This document shows, piece after piece, positions 25,185 through 34,600 of a stretch of DNA of 64,000 bases. A program made the translations under genes and the position numbers. Each line of letters starts with the position of its first letter. Position 1 is the first letter of the stretch. The stretch covers positions 1 to 64,000 of the forward strand of contig NZ_WRXO01000017.1 in NCBI RefSeq assembly GCF_009758125.1. Direction: 5' to 3'. Below the pieces are notes generated by a model that saw only the letters and a list, made by a program, of their open reading frames with translations, searched no databases and was not told the DNA's origin. The DNA comes from Chitinophaga oryziterrae (GTDB lineage: Bacteria > Bacteroidota > Bacteroidia > Chitinophagales > Chitinophagaceae).

Positions 25185-26354
25185 TTATATTTTCAAACGT
25201 AAGTTTTTCTTTTCCAGCCAGCCTGCTATCAATATCACTACAAAAGCAACTGCCAGGGAACGGAGAATCCCTCCTATCCCTTCACTCAATACGGCGGGGA
25301 AATGAAAGTGTACCAGCACAAAGATGGAATATAACAGGTAAGGGATCAGGTAACAGGTGAGTGTACTGGTCCCTGCCGGACGAATGATACTGAACCAGTT
25401 CATCTTTCCCTTCACATCTACCAGCCAGATCATCAGATTAAACAGCAATACACTGATACCGGAACAGATCAGCACCCAGGCTGGTGTGGAATGTATTTTT
25501 GAAATCCCGGCCGTATAAGGACGTAATATGAATCCTGCGGCTATCATTCCTATTCCAATTACTGTAAAAATGAGCATCTGGGTACTGCGTTTGCCCTCCT
25601 TCATCAACCTGAGATACAGAGATGAAACTACGACACCTCCCATAATCAGCGATACAGAACCACCGTCCCCTATGAGAAATAAATGAGGAACGAACCATTC
25701 CCCGTGATGCAATATATTGATCAGCAAAAAGATACCATAAATAGCCACCAGCAGAGGGAACTTTCCCTTTGCCACCAGGAACAGGGTGGCACATACCAGG
25801 TACGCCCAACCAATAATCCCAAGGATACCCCACCATTCCGGCTGCATACCATGAGGATCGTCCCTGCTGCCACCTTCATACAACAAGGCCATTAACAGCA
25901 ATAAAGCTACGCCTACGCCCATAATAGCGTATTTACGGGTACGGTTCATCGTTTCAGGATAATCCAGCCATATCATGAAAAAGGCTACGGTAATCAGGAG
26001 CTCCCAAACGGCATGGGGTAAGACTGCCAGACTGCTGTAACTCTCCAGGTTTACGTGGAAGAAACCCATTACTATCAGCGCAAAGGAACGCACAATGATA
26101 TGCCATTCAGTACTGAAGAACGAGTCCTGACGACTAATACGCTTGCCAATGGCAATAGGGATGGAGAGTCCTACAATGAACAGGAATGCCGGAAAAACAG
26201 TATCAGCGAAGCCCATACCATCCTCATTGCCCTTTACATGGTCTATCCAGGCGGGAATATTACTGACACCACTTACATCGTTCACAAAGATCATAGCCAG
26301 CATGGTAATAGCGCGGAAAGCATCAATAGATAACAGGCGTTGAGATAATTTCAT
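25185..26354 (-). CDS. DUF5009/HGSNAT-type membrane acyltransferase
   Basis: The 389-residue integral membrane protein (start at ATG 26354, the longer frame would begin at 26387) opens with RLLSIDAFRAITMLAMIFVND, the signature of the DUF5009/heparan-alpha-glucosaminide N-acetyltransferase family. About ten hydrophobic helices follow. Bacterial members are thought to move acetyl groups across the membrane onto sugars. The first conserved Asp-Ala-Phe-Arg motif and HVKGNEDGMGFADTVFPAF fit that family. It lies downstream of thioredoxin but beyond a terminator, so it is probably separate. Confidence 0.85.
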   Translation of the reverse strand: MKLSQRLLSIDAFRAITMLAMIFVNDVSGVSNIPAWIDHVKGNEDGMGFADTVFPAFLFIVGLSIPIAIGKRISRQDSFFSTEWHIIVRSFALIVMGFFHVNLESYSSLAVLPHAVWELLITVAFFMIWLDYPETMNRTRKYAIMGVGVALLLLMALLYEGGSRDDPHGMQPEWWGILGIIGWAYLVCATLFLVAKGKFPLLVAIYGIFLLINILHHGEWFVPHLFLIGDGGSVSLIMGGVVVSSLYLRLMKEGKRSTQMLIFTVIGIGMIAAGFILRPYTAGISKIHSTPAWVLICSGISVLLFNLMIWLVDVKGKMNWFSIIRPAGTSTLTCYLIPYLLYSIFVLVHFHFPAVLSEGIGGILRSLAVAFVVILIAGWLEKKNLRLKI

Positions 26355-26404
26355 AAGTGAACTTTGGTTATGGCTACTAACATACAAATATTATAACAAA
26401 AAGA

Positions 26405-26426
26405 AAAGCCGCATTGCTGCGGCTTT
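26405..26426 (-). terminator. Terminator of the thioredoxin gene
   Basis: AAAGCCGCA (26405-26413) pairs with TGCGGCTTT (26418-26426) over 9 bp with a 4-base loop; on the minus strand a T-rich run follows. Confidence 0.75.
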
Positions 26427-26456
26427 CTAAGGACAAGCATGATTAAGTCTATGCAA

Positions 26457-26753
26457 TTATGCGTTTTGTTTAATAACCTGTTCCAGGCTATTGGCGGGAA
26501 CGACCCCGGACTGTCTCCAAAGGACTTTCCCCTTCTTAAACAGGATCAGTGTTGGTACGCCCTGAATCTGGTAAGCAGATGCAGCTGCGGGATTCTTATC
26601 TACATCAATTTTTATGATCGTTGCGTCAGTGCCCACTTTTTGCTTTACCTGCTCTAAAATCGGCGCCATTGTTTTACATGGCCCACACCAGGTGGCAAAA
26701 AAGTCTACTAATACCGGCTTATCACTATTGATTACTTCTGAAAATGTAGCCAT
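26457..26753 (-). CDS. trxA: Thioredoxin
   Basis: The 98-residue protein has the standard thioredoxin fold and active site WCGPC (Cys23, Cys26), the cis-Pro in GVPTLILF and the conserved DVDKNP. Length is slightly below the usual 105-110. It reduces protein disulfides in the cytoplasm. It is flanked by a terminator downstream and a long inverted repeat upstream. Confidence 0.95.
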   Translation of the reverse strand: MATFSEVINSDKPVLVDFFATWCGPCKTMAPILEQVKQKVGTDATIIKIDVDKNPAAASAYQIQGVPTLILFKKGKVLWRQSGVVPANSLEQVIKQNA

Positions 26754-26833
26754 GCCATTATGATTGTATCTAAAGTTACGCTTCTTTTACCAAAAATGTA
26801 TGGTTCAGGCAGGCTAGGTAACATAATCTTCGT

Positions 26834-26982
26834 GTCAGCTGTTATTGCTCATAAATACACCTTATCTGACGTGAATATTAGATGAAGTTAAATTGAAAAA
26901 CAAATCCTGAACCCATATTCCAATGCTAAATCAAAGAACTAAACAGTCAGATCCAGTGTATTTATGAGCAATAACAGCTGAC
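26834..26982. repeat. Long inverted repeat with 27-bp perfect arms
   Basis: Arm 26834-26860 (GTCAGCTGTTATTGCTCATA and 7 more bases) is the exact reverse complement of 26956-26982. Pairing continues after 3 mismatches with ATCTGAC on both sides (26864-26870 and 26946-26952), leaving a 75-base centre. It fills the gap between the rhamnosidase stop and the thioredoxin start. It could be a MITE-like insertion, a mobile hairpin element, or a large mRNA hairpin. Confidence 0.85.
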
Positions 26983-26990
26983 AATCTTCC

Positions 26991-29666
26991 CTATTTCCAG
27001 TAAAATTCGTACGTACCCGACCCTGTAGACACCATCTCTCCCTCCACCGGTTTTCCGTCCAGGTAGGGCTTTAAACCTGCTATTACAGGCAACACGATGG
27101 TTGCCGTGGAATTGGCCGGGATGATGACCGTGTAATTCACCTTTTTGCCTTTCTTCGTCCAGGAGGAAGAGATCGTACCTTGAGGTCCTTCATGCGTGGC
27201 TTCAAAATGATCAAGTCCCTCTACGAAATGAGGCATGAGTATTACATTCCTGAAACCGGGATGGGACGCATCCGGGTAGATGCCACCAAGACCTTTATAC
27301 ATCCAGGCTCCTATCTCTCCGAACATAATATGGTTCAGGGACATATCACTGGATGCATCAATCTTCCAGTTCTCATATAAAGTTGTAGCGCCATTCTCTA
27401 TCCACCAGCCCCAGGACGGGTATGTTTTCTGAGAAGCTACTTTATATGCTATATCCGCATAACCATTTTCACTTAATGCATTCAGGATAGCTTTTTGCCC
27501 CAGTAAACCTACATCCAGGTGAAACAGGTCCGCTTCCACACGTTTAGCCAGGTTAGCTGCTACCTTACTTTTAAACTCGTCCGGTACAAGCCCCCAGTAA
27601 AGCGGACAGCTTAATGCGGTTTGTACACCCTCTCCATAAATACCTGTTTCCTTATTCAGGTATTTATTGTTAAATGCGTTCTTTATTTTAACGGAAAGCG
27701 CCAGGTATTTTTCATAGTCCGGCTCATTCCCTAAAATCTTCGCGGCATTGGATAAGATCAATGCATCGGCATAATAGTAGCAGGTAGATGTCAGTTCTAC
27801 CGGAGTTACTGATTTTACAGGTACCCAGTCGCCCAGCCCCCAGGTAGTTAAACCCGTAGGACTGATCAGATCAATATGGTCTACGTAACGTTTGATGTTG
27901 TCATAACAATCAGACAGCAGCTTTTTATCTCCGTAGAAAAGATAAATATTCCAGGGGATGATAGCAATGGTGCTGGTCCAGTCCGGGCCATTACCCCATT
28001 CATATCCCCAGCCATCTGTAGGAATGATGGAAGGTAATACACCATTGGGCTGCTGCTCATCTCTGTGATCTGCCAGCCATTTTTCATAGATGGTAATGCC
28101 ATCGAAGCTGTATAATCCTGTTTCTATAGCTATCTGTGCATCGCCTGTCCAACCGTTCTTTTCCCGCTGAGGACAATCTGTGGGATAACCAAAAAGATTA
28201 GAGAGATAAGAGTTATTGGTGGCAGCCCAGATCTTATTAATAACAGGATTGGAAGAGTTGATATGCCCCACTGATGGTACATCACTATGCATAAAATAAC
28301 CTGCCAGGCTTTCTTTATTCAATACAACCGGATTAGTACTATTGATTTCAATATACTGGAATCCTTTATAGTCGAAGTGCGGCATAAAGGTTTCTTCTCC
28401 GTTGCCACTGAGAATATAGATATCTGTCTGGAAAGGGTCTTTATCATCTGTTGGACGGTAGTGTACATCTATATTGGAAATATCTGCGTGACCGTTAGTA
28501 TATAACCTTTCTGCGTGTTTGAGACGGATGACCGTTCCTGCGGGCCCTTTCACCGTAATCTTACTTACACCGGCAATGTTCCTGCCAAGGTCAAAGATGT
28601 AATTGGAATCACTGAATTTCTTCACGCTCTTGGCAGGGATCTCTTCAATATTCCTTACCGGATGCATCACCTGGGCTACAATATTGGCAGATGGCGCTTC
28701 ACGATAGATGACATGGCCCCATGCGGAATCATTGTATACAGGCGTATTCCAGCCTTTCTTTTCCAGACGGGCGTCATAATGTTCCGCAGTATAAATACTG
28801 TTGAATATAACAGGACTGAGCGCTGTTTTCCAGTCTTTCCCCGATCTGATGATCTCTGTAGTACCATCTTCATAAGTAATCCTTAAGTCCAGGCAAAAAG
28901 CCGGACGGTTACGCCAGGGTGCTTTGTGGAAGTCCCATACGGCGGTTGACTGATGATTATACCAGCCATTCCCCAACAACACACCGATAGCATTTTTACC
29001 GGATTGCAACTGTTGGGTAACGTCGTAGGTGAGGTATAATGTTCTGCGGTCAAAACGGGTATACATAGGATCTAAACGGTGATTACCTATCTTTTCCCCA
29101 TTGATGTACAACTCATATAAACCCGCAACGGCGATGTAAGCACGTGCGGATTGTACCTTTTTAGCAGTGGTAAAGGTTTTCCTGAAATAAGGGGCCGGTT
29201 TCATGTTCCGGTCGTCATTATCGGAAATCCAGGCGCCACGCCAGTTCTTCATCTCCATCATACCGGTCTCGAAACTGGCTATCCCTGCGGATGTTTGATT
29301 GTCGCGGTCTTTGACCGCTACTTTCCAGTAATACTTAGTGAACGGCTGTAATGGCTGACCTTTATACACGATGAGGGTACTGTCTGATTCTACCCAGCCG
29401 GTACTCCACACACTCCCTCTTCCTTCTGCCACGGCGCTGGAATCAGTATCTACCAGGATGTTATAGGCGCCCTGAAGGCTATTTTGACGTGGATCAGACA
29501 AGTGCCAGGATAGGCGTGGGTTACGGGTATCTATACCGATAGGGTTTTTAAGATATTCACTTTGCATACCTGCAACAACCACCTGAGCCAGGGAAGCTGT
29601 TGCGCAGCATGTAATAAATAAAAATACAGAGGCAAAAGCCCTGAGACCTGATGTGGATTTTAGCAT
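26991..29666 (-). CDS. GH78 alpha-L-rhamnosidase
   Basis: The 891-residue exported enzyme has a signal peptide (FASVFLFITCCATASLAQ) and the multi-domain bacterial rhamnosidase plan. N-terminal beta domains have LKNPIGIDTRNPRLSWHL, the (alpha/alpha)6 barrel around residues 400-760 carries CPQREKNGWTGDAQI with acidic catalytic residues, and the C-terminal beta domain ends in a Trp-Lys. It releases terminal alpha-L-rhamnose from plant glycosides or pectic side chains. No SusC/SusD pair is nearby, so it is not in a standard polysaccharide utilisation locus. Confidence 0.92.
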   Translation of the reverse strand: MLKSTSGLRAFASVFLFITCCATASLAQVVVAGMQSEYLKNPIGIDTRNPRLSWHLSDPRQNSLQGAYNILVDTDSSAVAEGRGSVWSTGWVESDSTLIVYKGQPLQPFTKYYWKVAVKDRDNQTSAGIASFETGMMEMKNWRGAWISDNDDRNMKPAPYFRKTFTTAKKVQSARAYIAVAGLYELYINGEKIGNHRLDPMYTRFDRRTLYLTYDVTQQLQSGKNAIGVLLGNGWYNHQSTAVWDFHKAPWRNRPAFCLDLRITYEDGTTEIIRSGKDWKTALSPVIFNSIYTAEHYDARLEKKGWNTPVYNDSAWGHVIYREAPSANIVAQVMHPVRNIEEIPAKSVKKFSDSNYIFDLGRNIAGVSKITVKGPAGTVIRLKHAERLYTNGHADISNIDVHYRPTDDKDPFQTDIYILSGNGEETFMPHFDYKGFQYIEINSTNPVVLNKESLAGYFMHSDVPSVGHINSSNPVINKIWAATNNSYLSNLFGYPTDCPQREKNGWTGDAQIAIETGLYSFDGITIYEKWLADHRDEQQPNGVLPSIIPTDGWGYEWGNGPDWTSTIAIIPWNIYLFYGDKKLLSDCYDNIKRYVDHIDLISPTGLTTWGLGDWVPVKSVTPVELTSTCYYYADALILSNAAKILGNEPDYEKYLALSVKIKNAFNNKYLNKETGIYGEGVQTALSCPLYWGLVPDEFKSKVAANLAKRVEADLFHLDVGLLGQKAILNALSENGYADIAYKVASQKTYPSWGWWIENGATTLYENWKIDASSDMSLNHIMFGEIGAWMYKGLGGIYPDASHPGFRNVILMPHFVEGLDHFEATHEGPQGTISSSWTKKGKKVNYTVIIPANSTATIVLPVIAGLKPYLDGKPVEGEMVSTGSGTYEFYWK

Positions 29667-29776
29667 GACAAATACTTGTTGAGGAGACGAATATATAGTT
29701 TAGATGAAAAAAATCATAACGGATAGCAATATAATGCCCTAAAATCTATAAACTGTCCCTCAGTATCTTATCTGCT

Positions 29777-31645
29777 TTACTCGGCCTTTTTCACCGGAAT
29801 AGTCTGGTCAAATGCCAGTCCGCTATGCCCTTCTCCCCTGCCGGTCTGTTTACGGATACCCAGCCAGGTACATACACCGCCATTGTACCAGCGTGAGCGC
29901 TGGTAAGACTGGTACACATTCGTACCGGCACGGGGTACTTCTTCTTCATTAATAAAATAAGGCTTGCAGAGGTCTATATCCAATCCTTCCCGCAGCAGTG
30001 TAGTCCGCGGACGGATCTTTTCAGGTTTGGCAGCATCGCCGTTTAGAATCCTTGGCATAGCGGCACGCTGCAGGCGGATACTCCTGTTACTGCCTTCCAT
30101 ACGTGCAGGAATAAACGGGATCCAGTTTTCAGGAACACCGTTCATCACCTGGTAACGGATATCTGCTTTATATACAGGAACCGGACTTACAACCGTTCCA
30201 TCTGAAATATCCTTATCCAGTAACTGCTGATAACGTTTCCTCAGTTCATCGGCGGCTTCACTGCCACGTTTGGAAGCACCAGTCATGAGGGGAACAGTAT
30301 GTTCGATCGCCCATACCATATTGGCCGTTTCATCCCGGATAAACCGTATCTCTTCCAGCGGTTTGCTTTCCAGTATCTTAGGCGTTACGGGTAACACCAG
30401 CAAACCGGGATCTGTTAATTCTCCCAGGTTGCCCTTTGTATTCAATGTAAACATGCTCCACTTGTTCCAGTCATCATCCAGCCCTTTCCCCGCAGCTTCT
30501 ATCCAGTACCTTTCTCCGAATACATTGGTCACGGACATGCCCTTTATATTGGCAATACTACCCGCATCAAGGGTAAAAGGCAGCAGGAACCAGTCATTGG
30601 CAAACACCAACCCGAACTCCATCAGCAGCAGTTTACCCAGGTCTGTAGTACCCGGATTAATATTCCCGAAATTGGTACGCCCGTTTTCGAATGTCCACCA
30701 GCGGGTATCCGGCATACCATCAAACGTAACAGGTACGGGTATAAATGAGCGGGTATATGTTTTGGGAGGAGCTACCGGCACACCGGTGTCTCCTAATGTA
30801 GTCGACAGCGGATCTATGTCCACGCTGTACCAGTCCAGGTGACCATCACAGTACTGATCTGCTGTAAGTACCTTCTCCCCGCTGCCCTGCGGTGCAGAAC
30901 AACCAAACTGGTATTCCAGGAAATCAGGCTTCCAGGCATTGTTTTCGGGGTCTAAAGGTTGATAGTATAATTTCTCATACCAGATAATGAACTTACCGGC
31001 TAAGATATCAATCGCATCCTGTTGCACAGGCGTCATAGGGATCGTATCATAAGCGTGATGGGCAGCATCTGATTTCAGATAAATATAGAGTTCATAACCG
31101 TCCATACAACGCTGTGCAGTGGCCGCAACCTGTTGCCAGGCTTCTCTGTGAGCGGTAACCATTACGTCGTTTTTATCTGTTATATCAGGTATGCTGATCG
31201 CATATTTCGTGACGTAAGCAGTTTTAAAATTACCGGTAGATGCAATCATCTTTAACCATTGACGGCCCATTAACAACCTTATATCCAGTGATACTTTCTG
31301 TGTATCGATGGTAAAAGGAATTGGCCGCTGCTCTGCCTTAGCTTCCAGCGGAACAGTATCATCAAATACCTGCACATCATGGTTCCCCGCCACATATTTG
31401 GACAATTTGGTAGTGCTCATATGAATCTTCGACGTAACAGGAGATCCCGCATCATCTCCCCGGAACTCTCCCATCTGCCATTGTTTGGTCAGCATCCACA
31501 GCGCATCCCGTACTTCCGCTTTCAATGCACGGTCGAAGTTATCCGTACGCGGACGGGCTTCCAGCCTGTTCCACAAAGTGATAGCAGGAATTGTTCTCAA
31601 CGTCAGCTCCTGACGGATATTATCTAAAGCAACGTATTGATTCAT
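29777..31645 (-). CDS. Large-operon protein 5 (622 aa), unknown function
   Basis: The last gene of the five-gene operon, coupled to the 1836-residue gene by an ATGA overlap. The 622-residue protein has no signal peptide or membrane helix. Its N-terminal part reads TLWNRLEARPRTDNF and LWMLTKQWQMGEFRGDDAG, a stretch so rich in Trp, Arg and Asp that it is likely strongly conserved. The middle is mixed alpha/beta with RWWTFENGRTNFG, and the C terminus is basic, with RSRWYNGGVCTWLGIRKQTG. I do not recognise a domain. It probably assembles with the other operon products. Confidence 0.8.
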   Translation of the reverse strand: MNQYVALDNIRQELTLRTIPAITLWNRLEARPRTDNFDRALKAEVRDALWMLTKQWQMGEFRGDDAGSPVTSKIHMSTTKLSKYVAGNHDVQVFDDTVPLEAKAEQRPIPFTIDTQKVSLDIRLLMGRQWLKMIASTGNFKTAYVTKYAISIPDITDKNDVMVTAHREAWQQVAATAQRCMDGYELYIYLKSDAAHHAYDTIPMTPVQQDAIDILAGKFIIWYEKLYYQPLDPENNAWKPDFLEYQFGCSAPQGSGEKVLTADQYCDGHLDWYSVDIDPLSTTLGDTGVPVAPPKTYTRSFIPVPVTFDGMPDTRWWTFENGRTNFGNINPGTTDLGKLLLMEFGLVFANDWFLLPFTLDAGSIANIKGMSVTNVFGERYWIEAAGKGLDDDWNKWSMFTLNTKGNLGELTDPGLLVLPVTPKILESKPLEEIRFIRDETANMVWAIEHTVPLMTGASKRGSEAADELRKRYQQLLDKDISDGTVVSPVPVYKADIRYQVMNGVPENWIPFIPARMEGSNRSIRLQRAAMPRILNGDAAKPEKIRPRTTLLREGLDIDLCKPYFINEEEVPRAGTNVYQSYQRSRWYNGGVCTWLGIRKQTGRGEGHSGLAFDQTIPVKKAE

Positions 31646-34600
31646 GATTTGCTAAGTATTTCCTGAACGTTATTGTTAAAAGCAAAATTCAACGATGCTG
31701 TCAGCGGATATACCGTCATGGACGAAACGACCGCAGGCAGGAAACGCGCGTAATCCCATTTGTCAATATCATCAGGCTCTATCGCACGCTTCTTTGTCAT
31801 ATCCAGTGTTTCATGCAGAATATTCACCAGGTCCTGCCATTGCCAGCCACCCCTGAAATCGGAAGGCATGGCTAATAACATTACCTGCGGTGGCTCTGAA
31901 TTTGGCCGGTCGTAATGGAAGGCAACACCTATCGTCTCTTCACGGGCAGGGATCACTTCCGTCCATTCATCCAGTAATAACCCGCACTGCTGTTTCGTCT
32001 TATCAAAAGGAACGGCATAGTGGGCAGTATATAACAAACGATCGCTTTCTATTACATAAGTTGACGGATAGGCCAGTGCCAGCCAGCTATCTGCCGTATT
32101 AAACGGTAACTGTACGGGGTGTAATACCCGTTCAGTACTACCAAAGGCTTCAGACAGGATCGTTGTATTCTCCCAGTGATACATTTTTTCACGTACACGG
32201 GCTACACCATATAACCATTCGTCTACGGGGAAATCAACTTTCTCCGTATTGATAAGATGATCTAACAGTTGAGTAGTAGCGCCATAGGAATTCGCCCATT
32301 CATCTGCTTTATCTGCAGGCATCGTAAACGAAGGCACTATCTTAAAATCTTCATGGAAGAGTTGTTTCCCCGCCTGTAATAACAAATCAACAGATGCTTT
32401 GCTTTCAGTAGCAGCAGCGGCATCCGTGAGCAAAGAGGCTGCGGTGGTCAAACGTGTTTTCAGGTCTTTTGCCAGTCCGGTTGCCCTGGTAGCCATATCG
32501 GTTGCCAGGACAATGATCAGTTGCTCTACATCCGACACATCAAATGATATCTGGTCAAAAGTAGTGATGGGCAACAATGCTTTGATATTAGTAAGGAAAG
32601 TAGATAAAGCCCTTTCATTGGTATGATACAGGTTATTGAAATCATCCCGTTTATTCTTAAACGTTAAACGCCCTGCTATCAGGTCATTTTTTAGATCATC
32701 AGGATTGACCGGTAACAATACTTCAGGATCGGCCGTAATATCCCTTCTGGCTTTCAGTAGTAAATCAAACTTCTCATCATCAGTGGTTAAACTTCCATAA
32801 GTGGCTATCAGGCCATCAAAATGTACCAGTCTGTCATCCCAGCGTTTTATCAGTTCATCCAGTTTATTCAATAGATTAATGAACAGCTGTTTTTTCCTGT
32901 CATGAATAAATCCATAGCCAGCCTGGGGTATACCCGACTGCCCAACCGCAGATAAGATCTTCACCAGGTCTGTCATCAGGACGTCTATGGTATTCAGGAT
33001 CTGTGCTTTGTTAGTAACAGTATCTGCTACCAGCGGATCAATGACGGCACTGTAATTCGTCAACTGGGTTGCACGCAACCCTTCCAGCCTGTCATATGCC
33101 ATCTGTAACCTGCTGCTGTCAAGCGACTGGGCCTGATCTGCCTGCTGCTGTGCATTATTGGACAATACGATATCATTGGCAGTAAGCGGTCTTGAATGCA
33201 ATAATAAATGACGCAGGCTATTCATCAGCGGGGCCAGTTCAAAGAAACTCACTTTGCCCGCTATGCGTTTCATATAGTTAATGGTAATGACAGTATCTGG
33301 TCTTACCGTTACTTTATCCAGTACGAACCTGTTGATGCGATCATCCAGGTCCGTCATCGCGGGTTCGTTATCTATGTTTACGAGGTATAATAAATCGATA
33401 GGTTCCAGTCCAAGTGTAGCGGCACTTATTTCCTCATCGGTCACCGCATTATAACTAACAGTGCAGACTATATTATTCACAGCGGGAATCATGCTCTTCA
33501 GCCACTTGTTAACAGCTGGTTCTGCTTTGGCCCTTGGTGTTATCTCTACAGCAGGATTCAGTCCTGTTTCAAAATGAAGTCCGACGCGATGCGTGAGATT
33601 CACACCACTACGTGGTGTCTGGATCACATCCGGTACCGGCGGAAAATTACCTTTGCTGTAGGTATCCAGCGTAGCCGCCCCCCTGTCATAGTTGCCCTGT
33701 ACTACCTGGTGTACGCTCTCTGCCAGTGCAGTATCTGCTATAGCATCATTCAGGTCCATGATCTGCTGTACTTCTGCTGCAATAGCAATTCCCTGGGCAG
33801 TATTGTCCAAAGGGTCCAACACCTTCCCGAAAGGATAAGTACTGATGCCTGTTACACGTATCTGCTCTAACAGTGCCAGGCCGTCTATTACATTATTTGC
33901 TTCAATCGCTTCCACACTGCTGAGTGCAGCATCATCCAGCAATGTTTCTTTGTTCTTATTGGCAGCCAGCGGGAAAGCTTTCCTCAACTGGTAAATGAAA
34001 TAATCCAGCTCTACACCGGGATGCCCTTCATGTAACCCTCTTTCAAAATAATATCCCAGCAAAGCGCCTAATGCCTGTCCGCCACGCATGCCCTCAATAA
34101 GGGATAATGCTTTGCGTACACGCTCTGAAGAAAGGTTGATGCGCAAAGCGTCCGGATTAGCATTTGTCATGTATCCGTTGCGTAATACGGAAGCCGTTAC
34201 GGCATGGTTTAAGGAAGGTGCCAGTATATATCCGCCGTTGGTATTGTCTTTTACCAATGTCGTTTTCTGGTCTTTAATGAAGAGGTCTTTCAATACCGGA
34301 TCATCTTCAAGGTTTACTTCAGTTAATATTTTATTCTCACTGCGTACGTTTTCCAGCCAGCCATAGGCGCCAATATAAGTTCCTTTTTTATAATCAGCCT
34401 CCCCATTATCATTCACGCTGCTGCGCATTAATGATAACTGGTAATTGAGGATACCATTCTTCCAGGCATCGAGACGGTAACTACAGCAATCTATATGCTC
34501 TGCAAAAATCCTTTCCAGTCGGGCCGTTGGAATCCCTTTTAATAATTCCACGCTTTTTAACTGTTCGTTCAGGTATTGCGTAGCAACATCTGTTTTAATG

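Noticed and set aside
30270..30842. 190-codon plus-strand frame
   Set aside because: Antisense shadow of the 622-aa gene, with Ser/Pro-rich composition typical of a shadow.
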